Below are positions 57,512 through 64,000 of a stretch of 64,000 nt of DNA, one piece after another. Under the pieces are notes generated by a model. The model saw only the letters and a list, made by a program, of their open reading frames with translations. It was not told where the DNA came from and did no database searches. Position numbers and translations under genes: made by a program. Position 1 is the stretch's first letter; each line of letters begins with the position of its first letter. Origin of the DNA: Arcuatula senhousia (taxonomy: Eukaryota > Mollusca > Bivalvia > Mytilida > Mytilidae); assembly GCA_963971305.1 (NCBI GenBank), contig OZ020307.1, positions 2,369,501-2,433,500 on the forward strand. The letters are read 5' to 3'.

Positions 57512-57992
57512 ATTTTAACCAAACTCCTGGTAATTATAGGATACCTAAGATAACTGGGGGTTTACTAGCAGCTTTCTGTGGGTTTTCCAGCGAAACTCTT
57601 AGTTACATAAGGTATTGGGAGTTATTTCAGGTATCTGTGGGTTTCCTATCAGCTACTCCATAGATACCACAAAACATCCTGCTATTAAGAGTTTTCAAAA
57701 ATAATTCATTGAAAGCTTAGCTTTTTATTAGTTTCTGAGGTACTGATAGTTTTCAGACTTACACTGATAAATTCTGCTTTCAATGAGTTAAACAGCATTA
57801 CCTTGCAATATCTGTAGGTAGAAGGGGTTTTATTAGGTATCTATGTGATAACTGACAGCAAACCCCCAGTTACCAAGAAAACTCTTAATACCTGATGTAA
57901 TTGAGAGTTTCGTCCAGAAAACGCCCAGATAGCTGCAAGTAAACCCCTAGTTATCTGTGGTATCCTATGGATACCAGGGTTTTGGTTAAAAT
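57512..57992. mobile_element. Foldback element with long, nearly full-length arms
   Basis: The left end ATTTTAACCAAACTCCTGGT is inverted at the right end (complement ATTTTAACCAAAACCCTGGT). Beyond the ends the arms keep matching in order: 'AGGATACC' then 'AGATAACT.GGGGTTTAC' then 'GCAGCT..CTG.G.GTTTTC' then 'GAAACTCT' then 'TTACAT.AGGTATT', over about 180 bp per arm. No ORF with a domain lies inside. It is a foldback/MITE-type transposon. Internal similarity between 'GGTAT.TGTGGGTTTCC' and the ends suggests that the arms themselves contain shorter repeats. Confidence 0.7.
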
Positions 57993-58640
57993 TGCTTGCC
58001 ATACACCTTTCATGTTTATATTCCTAATATATAGCCGAATAAGCACTTCTTTGAAGTAAACTAAGTCCTTAACTCTTTAAATCGCATATTAGTTTTAAAC
58101 TTTTCTAAATAATATTCCCAAACGAATGCAGTTCAATTTTCTCTTCTTGTTTTTGTGCAACTTCTTATCAAATCTATTTCCTTTATCACATTAATTGAAA
58201 TCTATTTCTATTATGTAAACCTACCAGTTAGATTCCTCGTGGAGCCGGAGATGAGACTGAGATGCCAATCTTTTAAATTCGTATTGTCTGTGATAGGTGT
58301 TCAAAGATTAAATGGAGTTAAATAAATAATTAGACATTCATATTTTAACAGAAGTAATTAAAAAAACAAGTTTAAAAACATTCACAATTATTAGATTTAA
58401 GCACAGAGTATTTATTATTTTTCGTAGTTTACTTTTGAAAGATGAATCGTTTAATATTATTATCTTTAATACTTTTTCATTTATTCATTATATAAACGTG
58501 ATGATAAAACATGATCTGTAAGTATTACAATCTTGAAATTAAAACTGTAAAGTGAGTGAGTGAGTGAGTTGGTGTTTTACGCCCGTGCTACGCTATATAG
58601 ATTATTTACAGGCGATGAACATGAAATGGATGATAAATGA
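57993..58640. other. AT-rich DNA with a (GAGT)n run
   Basis: GTGAGTGAGTGAGTGAGTTG near 58552-58571, followed by 'GTGTTTTACGCC', resembles a common molluscan interspersed-repeat head, but the body is not clear. No gene is seen. Confidence 0.35.
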
Positions 58641-58649
58641 ACATGAAAA

Positions 58650-58850
58650 TAAAGGTAATAACAAAACTACCGAACTTGAATGATCAATCTCATAGTCCAG
58701 AGAAAATGACAAAAACGAATCAGTCATACCGGAGAACTGGTGGATCGCAATGGTCCTGACTTGGTACAGGCATTTCAAACGAAATGGTGGGTTAAACCAG
58801 GTTTTATGGCGCCAAACCTCCCTCTTCCATTGCGATCTTCAAGTTCATAA
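58650..58850 (-). repeat. Family 3 tail with intact 95-bp module
   Basis: The pre-module block 'ACAAAACTACCGAACTTGAA' is followed by the module at 58743-58837, from GATCGCAATGGTCCTGAC to CTTCCATTGCGATC, with perfect 11-bp inverted ends. Confidence 0.7.
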
Positions 58851-59028
58851 TATACATAGTTACATAGAATAGTGCGACACTGTATAATTTTCTTGGAATT
58901 AGGTTTTATAAGTCGAACAATATAAGACGTGTAGGATATGAAAATTATCATGAAAAAATACAGAAGCTTTTGTCTGGAACTTGGTTGTAATTTTTATTTG
59001 AGAGAAACACAAAACCAGAAGAAATAAA

Positions 59029-59123
59029 GATCGCAATGGTCCTGACTTGGTACAGGCACTTCCAAAGAAGTGGTGGGTTAAACCAGGTTTTATGGCGCCA
59101 AACCTCCCTCTTCCATTGCGATC
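59029..59123 (-). repeat. Second intact 95-bp module, mostly without the tail body
   Basis: It is the same length as the copy 286 bp to the left and has the same perfect inverted ends (GATCGCAATGG/CCATTGCGATC), with a few internal changes. The left flank ('ACCAGAAGAAATAAA') is not clearly family 3 tail; the right flank ('TTAGGATCCGGT') matches it for about a dozen bases. It may have moved or duplicated as a unit. Confidence 0.6.
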
Positions 59124-59430
59124 TTAGGATCCGGTAATGACCGGAAATGATGAATGGGAATGGGGTGGGACACAAAGGAATGGTAAATTTGGAAGAACCA
59201 CAGGAAAAGGGGAGAGTTTGGGTAGGGGCGGAAAAATTTAGCCTATGTGGTGCACTACTTGGCGGTCCCCAAAGGGGTCTTTTACGTGACTGAAGCGTAG
59301 CTACACACATTGTCCCACTATGGTCAGCGGTCAGTGTGTCCGTATTATAGACTCCCGCGGACAAGGGCCACCCTATTCAGCCTCCTAGGGTACACACTTG
59401 GTCGCTCTGTGGGCTAAAGAATTACATTCT
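59124..59430. other. GC-richer DNA, minus-strand ORF unsupported
   Basis: A 138-codon minus frame (59364 to 58948) crosses the 95-bp module and is therefore not credible as a gene. Nothing else is identified. Confidence 0.35.
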
Positions 59431-59439
59431 AAGGTTCTA

Positions 59440-60200
59440 TCAATATAGGTAAGATGCAGAACTCTCGTACCTATATCTAGCTATAGTCAGAACGTTGAAC
59501 TCCTAAGTCAGTAAGAACCTAGTAACGTCACTGTAGCCTATCTTTTGGTAAATGTACGACGTGAAACCCCCCAGTCAGTCAAAATAAAAATGACAACAAA
59601 GTTCCAGACAATAAATTTTGCTACGCCTGACGCGCGTTTCGTCTATTCAAGACTCTTTTGAAAATGCTAAACACTATATGATTATGAAGAGCTTAAAACA
59701 ATAAAACCCAAAATACCAAACTGGTGAACCAAATTATTACTAAGATGATCAACTTATGTCTAGGGTAGAAAGAATCTTAGGGTTTAGACAATTTTGAAAT
59801 TTAAACGGATAATTTAAAGGATTGATGTGTTCTCCAACCCAAAGTGTTGGTGTCGGAGCGGGCTAACCTCGGGGAAATAAAACTCCACCAGCAGTGCTAA
59901 TCTTCACGGTTGTTCGAAATAAAAATCACAACAAAGTTCCAGACAGTAAATTTTGCTACGCCTGACGCGCGTTTTGTACATTCAAGACCATAGTAAAGTC
60001 GCTGTAGCATATTATCTATATATAGTCACGACGTTGAACTCCTCAGTCAGTCAGAACTCTAGTTACATCGCTGTAGCCTATATCTTAGTAGGTATAGCTA
60101 CGACGTGAAACTCCCCAGTCAGTCAAAGCCATAGTTAAGTCGCTGTAGTCTATATTTAAGACGTTTAACTCCTCAGTCGGTCAGAACCCTAGTACAATTT
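59440..60200. repeat. Degenerate tandem repeats with GTCAGTCA and GACGCGCG blocks
   Basis: A unit of about 60-70 bp with 'ACGACGTGAAACTCCCCAGT', 'CAGTCAGAACYCTAGT' and 'CGCTGTAGCCTATAT' recurs at 59460-59580 and 59990-60195. Between them a 65-bp block ('CAACAAAGTTCCAGACARTA' then 'GCCTGACGCGCGTTT') occurs twice, at about 59585 and 59925. It is a noncoding local repeat cluster. Confidence 0.6.
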
Positions 60201-60477
60201 AGGTATGTCTCACATGCAGATATCGACTGGTAACTGGAAAACTTTTTTCAATGATATTTGATATTTAAAAAAAAAATCACGGAATTTCTACACATTATAT
60301 CAGTATACCAAGATACAAGAAACGAGTAGAATTATAACGGTTTTCCTTTATAAAGCAAAATAACATGTCAACTCCAGTTTTTACTTCTTATGTGCATTTG
60401 AAATGGATATAGTAGCAATAGGATGTAAAACACACATACCAGATCGATTTATCAGCTTCTTTTGAAAGGATTTATGT

Positions 60478-60800
60478 CAACAGAAAATAAAGAGATGTGG
60501 AATAAGTGTTCGCGACACAGCTCATATAACAGGCGGTTATTAAAAAAAAACACAATGGAAAACCGCTAGCAGCCTTCAACGAGGCCAGTAGGCGCTGCTC
60601 GTCGTTCTGCAATCGGTCTAAATAAAAAGCATATAATTCAAATCCAGTCCTGAAATAGTCAAAATGATACCCCCTTCTTAAACAAGGAACAGAAAACATC
60701 AAAAAACAAAGTACAAAGACAAGTGTCAAAGATTCCTGGATTAGGACAGGCACATATAAAATGTGATGGGGTTAAACTACTAGTAGTTTTTTTTTGGGGG
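60478..60800 (-). repeat. Family 2 tail repeat (minus)
   Basis: On the minus strand 'AACCCCATCACATTTTATAT', 'CTAATCCAGGAATCTTTGAC', 'GTTTAAGAAGGGGGTATCAT' and 'GTCGCGAACACTTATTCCAC' match the family. It lies about 290 bp 3' of the family 2 RT C-terminal fragment at 61090-61330 in the same orientation. Confidence 0.65.
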
Positions 60801-61089
60801 GGGCAACCTCTTCTCTATCAATAATTCCAGACAAAGCATACAAATTAACTCGCAATAAGAATCAAATCGATCAACGTTCAATTCCACTAGAGAGACAAAA
60901 GACAACAAGAACAAACGAACGGTAGAGGAACTATCTATAGAATATTCGCTGTTACTGACAGTTAGCTTAGAATCATTTATCGACTGATGTAAAAAAAAAT
61001 CAAACATATCGATTGTAGATCCGACACAGCACTACAAGCAATACATGTATATGATTTGGTGGGGTATCATCAGACAAAATCGACATACT

Positions 61090-61330
61090 TGATCGCTATA
61101 TAATGCTTTAAAAGACAATTTGTTAAAAAGCTTATTAAAGTTTGAAAGTAAGTATCAAAGTTATTAATATTTCTATCAAAAACACTAGATTCAAAGGTTT
61201 AACCAAAATATTCAGTTCATATCCTTTGCGTAATTTTGAAGCCAGATTTTTCATTTCCAATGGGTTTTTAAACTTGCGTCCTTTATAAACAACATTAACA
61301 TAAAATTCAGGATGCGATATTCCTTTCACT
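61090..61330 (-). pseudogene. Family 2 RT C-terminal fragment (minus)
   Basis: The frame from 61329 reads GISHPEFYVNVVYKGRKFKN, then 'ASKLRKGYELNILVKPLNLV'. The GISHPEFYG-VVYK block is present again at about 62670-62730 on the plus strand within the opposite-facing copy. The fragment is 5'-truncated. With the tail at 60478-60800 it forms one minus-strand copy of the family 2 element. Confidence 0.6.
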
Positions 61331-61461
61331 ATCTGAAATCAACGTGTACAAATATTTTTTAGAATTTTGAAAAAAGATTTAACTTACTTGTGGTATCGAT
61401 AACCTTGTTTTAATTTTTCTTTTCATATCTGACTAACTGTGAAAAAACGGCAGTATAAAAC

Positions 61462-62004
61462 GGCATGGGAACCAATTGCGCCCCACTTATAGCAGATCTT
61501 TTTTTATAATATTATGAATCACAATTTATGGCCAAACTACAAAAAGATACAAACAAACACCACCTTATTGACATTTTTAACAATACTTACAGATACTTAG
61601 ACCACATCCTTGCTCTTTACAACCCCAATTTCTCTATTTTTATAAATGCTATCTATCCTAAAGAACTCGACCGGCGATAGATGTCCATTTTTGGATTTAG
61701 ATTTAAGCATTGTCAATGGAAAACTGCATACTAAAGTCTATGATAAACATAATGACTTAAATTCTTTCCCACTTGTATTCTTGACGGTGATGTACCTCTA
61801 GCTCCATCTTACGGAGTGTACATTTCACAGTTAGTCAGATATGCTCGAATTTGCAGCGATGTTTTTGATTTTAATGACAAAACCGTTTCATTACAGAAAA
61901 AAATGCTAAAACAAGGTTATCGATACTACAAATTAGTCAAATATTTTACTAAATTCGTTCATAAATATGGGTTTTTAATATTTGGCTGTTTCTTTAAAAT
62001 TTGA
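61462..62004 (+). pseudogene. Family 2 reverse transcriptase fragment with altered catalytic box
   Basis: It opens with GMGTNCAPLIADLF, then a frameshift near 61500, then 'YYESQFMAKLQKDTNKHHLI' and the palm motif YRYLDHILAL, where the second Asp expected in Y-x-DD is His. A stop lies at 61678-61680. A shifted frame then continues with 'CPFLDLDLSIVNGKLHTKVY', another shift, and 'SYGVYISQLVRYARICSDVF' then 'LKQGYRYYKLVKYFTKFVHK' to a stop at 62004. It is the palm and thumb of a retroelement RT, clearly dead. The overall block order matches families 1 and 3, so all three belong to one superfamily, probably Penelope-like. Confidence 0.7.
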
Positions 62005-62610
62005 TAATATTATCTGTTTTGTCATTTTTGGCTTCTGTTTTTGTTTTATCAAATCTAATATTCTACCGGTTTTCCAAGTTTCCTATCCCTAGCGTGTCTG
62101 ATGAAGGTTAATCCAGAAAAGCGCTTCACACGCAATGAAATTTTGCTGTTGTACATTTATCAAAAACATTTCAATATGTGGATCGTGTCTTTCTGGCACA
62201 TATTGCATATTCTTTTGTTTTTAATATTATTTCAGAGTTTGGCTTTAGTGCCGTGTGGAGGTCGTAGAAAGCTTCCCCGTGCTTCAGTTGTATGCTCTTA
62301 TATATTTTCGAGTACTGGCATATGTGTTGGAAAGACACAGTTTACGTTTTTCCAAAATTTGACAACATTTGGCTGTTTCTTTAAAATTTGATAATATTAT
62401 CTGTTTGGTCATTTTTGGCTTCTGTTTTTGTTTTATCAAATCTAATATTCTACCGGTTTTCCAAGTTTCCTATCCCTAGCGTGTCTGATGAAGGTTAATC
62501 CAGAAAAGCGCTTCACATGCAATGAAATTTTGCTGTTGTACATTTATCAAAAACATTTCAATATGTGGATGGTGTCTTTCTGGCACATATTCCATATTCT
62601 TTCGTTTTTA
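61981..62610 (+). repeat. Tandem duplication, 387-bp period
   Basis: TTTGGCTGTTTCTTTAAAAT at 61981 recurs at 62368, and about 240 bp stay nearly identical (to 'TTTTAATAT' near 62226 and 62613). Two successive frames therefore end in the same residues FGCFFKI. The few differences suggest a fairly young duplication inside the old family 2 copy. Confidence 0.8.
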
Positions 62611-62639
62611 ATATCTTATTGAAAAATTTAACTGTACAC

Positions 62640-62850
62640 GTCGTTTTTTTTTTTTATTGTAAAAGGAATATCACATCCCGAATTCTATGGAAATGTAGTT
62701 TATAAGGCACGTAAATTCAAAAACAATCATCTTCACATGGTAATTTGGCTTTAAAACTTATGAAAGAAAGGATACAAATTGGAAGTTATAGTAAAATCTT
62801 TAAATTTGGTGTTTTTTTGGTAGAAATATTGATAATTTGATAGTAACTCT
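62640..62850 (+). pseudogene. Family 2 RT C-terminal fragment (plus)
   Basis: 'GAATATCACATCCCGAATTC' to 'GTTTATAAGGCACGTAAATT' translates as GISHPEFYGNVVYKARKFKN, followed by frame loss. It is the same block as at 61300 on the minus strand. Confidence 0.6.
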
Positions 62851-62939
62851 AAAACGTTAATCTTTTACTTTTTGACTATTGTATTGTTTCGGTGAATTGA
62901 ACTTTTATCGATTTGATTTTTAAAGTGTTTTATTTTTTG

Positions 62940-63310
62940 TGCTTTGAACAAGATAAACAATAGGGGGAGGGTTTGGCCCCAAAAAAACTTGTTTAACCCC
63001 GCCACATTTTATATGTGCATGTCCTAAGCCAGGAATCCTTGTCAAAGCTTGTTGTTTGTCCTTGCCAAATATCTGTTTTTGTTTTATGTCCAGAAATGAG
63101 TCTTTCGTTGATAATCTTGGGATTTCATTTGAATCTTATGTATTGTATTTTTAGTCTTGGGCCAATGCAAGACAGCGAGCAGTGACCTCTGCTCATGTTG
63201 AAGACTGCTGGCTGTTTTCCATTTTGATTTTTTAAATAGCCGTTTCTTTAATGTTTGTTGTGTCGCGTACACTTATTCAACATCTCTTTATCGTCTATTT
63301 TATTAAGATC
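62940..63310 (+). repeat. Family 2 tail repeat (plus)
   Basis: 'TTTAACCCCGCCACATTTTA', 'CCTAAGCCAGGAATCCTTGT' and 'GTGTCGCGTACACTTATTCA' are in family order, directly 3' of the RT C-terminus. This confirms that the tail belongs to the family 2 element. Confidence 0.7.
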
Positions 63311-64000
63311 AGAAACACCACTGCAGATCTGAGCAAGTTATCTTACTAACTGTAAAATGTAAACCCCGTAAAACGGAGCTGGTGGAACATCCCCTTCAAG
63401 GAAGGGGAAATCTATGATACGGAAGGTTTTAAAGTCATATACTTTGATTTGTAAGCTTCCGCCAATAATACTTGAATCTTAATTTTAAAAAATGGACATC
63501 TATCATATGTAAAAATGTAGTGCAGTAATAGTTTCTGCATCAGTTAAGGTAACGTAACCTAATTATGAGTCTCATTACTAAAAATGATTTACTAAATGCG
63601 TTTGAAACTCTTGAACAGATATAGTCATTCTTAGATTTATCAAAACCGCAGTTAACCAAATATTAAATTAATCTTCTTGATCAAATTTAGTCAAAAGCTT
63701 TGGCATATGTTGTGTAGTACCGAGACTTCCCTTTCTAAGTCAGTTGCTAATCTTTTTCTTGTTTTGTGAGCCGATCCAGACGTTTTCGGGGCCAAAAGGG
63801 AAAATTATTCCAACAGATTTGTTCAGTATTGGGTGGGATTGTTTAAGATTTGTTACACATCTTGGCATGATAAGGTCTACAGTGTTTTCCCTTTCTTGGT
63901 CAGTTGGTCATCTCATGTTTATATTCAGAATGTTACTGTACACGACTAGGTACAGCCACCTGTTTTTTTTATATTTTTTTCATTTTCTTATTTGCATTAG
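63311..64000. other. DNA without recognisable features
   Basis: No supported ORF or repeat up to the window end. 'GTGTTTTCCCTTTCTTGGTC' and 'CCGAGACTTCCCTTTCTAAG' are both followed by 'AGTTGSTMATCT', hinting at a weak 160-bp duplication (63735 and 63890). Confidence 0.35.

Noticed and set aside
58948..59364. 138-codon minus frame
   Set aside because: It runs through the 95-bp GATCGC module, which is noncoding in all other copies, and has no recognisable domain.
1..64000. CRISPR arrays or bacterial operons
   Set aside because: Direct repeats here are tandem without unique spacers, codon-dense gene strings are absent, and the elements are eukaryotic retrotransposons.

Overview
The window looks like a gene-poor, AT-rich stretch of an animal nuclear genome. 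From repeat families I recognise (the dispersed tail with the 'TTGACATTCGAATGCCCC'-type end, the AGGCTCCCAGGAGCCT head with CAGGTGAGC ends, Penelope-like RT fragments, and a DIRS element) it is most likely a marine bivalve, probably a mussel (Mytilus-like). That attribution rests on memory of repeat families, not on a search. I found no convincing host protein-coding gene and no rRNA or ordinary tRNA gene. Nearly everything interpretable is transposon-derived or satellite DNA.

The centrepiece is a nearly complete DIRS-type tyrosine-recombinase retrotransposon on the minus strand at 45505-50958. Reading leftward it has a 5' terminal repeat (50896-50958), a gag region (50660 to 48775, RGG-rich at its C-terminus, broken by a frameshift and a stop, and possibly split by an intron), a pol region with reverse transcriptase and RNase H (48782 to 46689, one frameshift and two in-frame stops) starting inside the end of gag, an intact 401-aa tyrosine recombinase (47088 to 45883) overlapping the end of pol, an internal complementary region (45725-45849) that fuses the complements of both ends, and the 3' terminal repeat (45505-45622). 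The element ends share one AAT trinucleotide, as expected for insertion by site-specific recombination without target duplication.

Around it lie decayed copies of three RT element families, probably Penelope-like. Family 1 has an RT fragment at 34880-35302 and many dispersed copies of its roughly 270-bp tail. Family 2 has RT pieces at 61090-61330 (minus) and 61462-62850 (plus), with tails at 37.0, 37.5, 55.0, 60.5 and 63.0 kb. Family 3 has RT pieces at 15.3, 23.1-23.6 and 44.0 kb; its tail carries a compact 95-97 bp module bounded by an 11-bp inverted repeat (GATCGCAATGG). There are also two LINE 3' ends (18.6-18.8 kb minus, 42.27-42.44 kb plus), a probable tRNA-derived SINE (about 40.1-40.3 kb, minus), several MITE or foldback elements (1.7, 2.2, 3.8, 24.9, 25.0, 29.8, 38.3 and 57.5 kb), and two minisatellites (45-bp unit at 10.4-11.1 kb; 59-bp unit with higher-order structure at 55.5-57.0 kb).

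Direct segmental duplications are visible at 27.2/29.2 kb, 31.25/31.73 kb, 36.1/37.1 kb (the second copy carrying two later insertions) and 61.98/62.37 kb. The rest (most of 4.9-10.3, 11.2-14.8, 15.4-20.3, 25.3-31.1, 38.6-41.2 and 42.7-43.9 kb) is AT-rich DNA with only short, unsupported ORFs, and reads as intergenic or intronic sequence.
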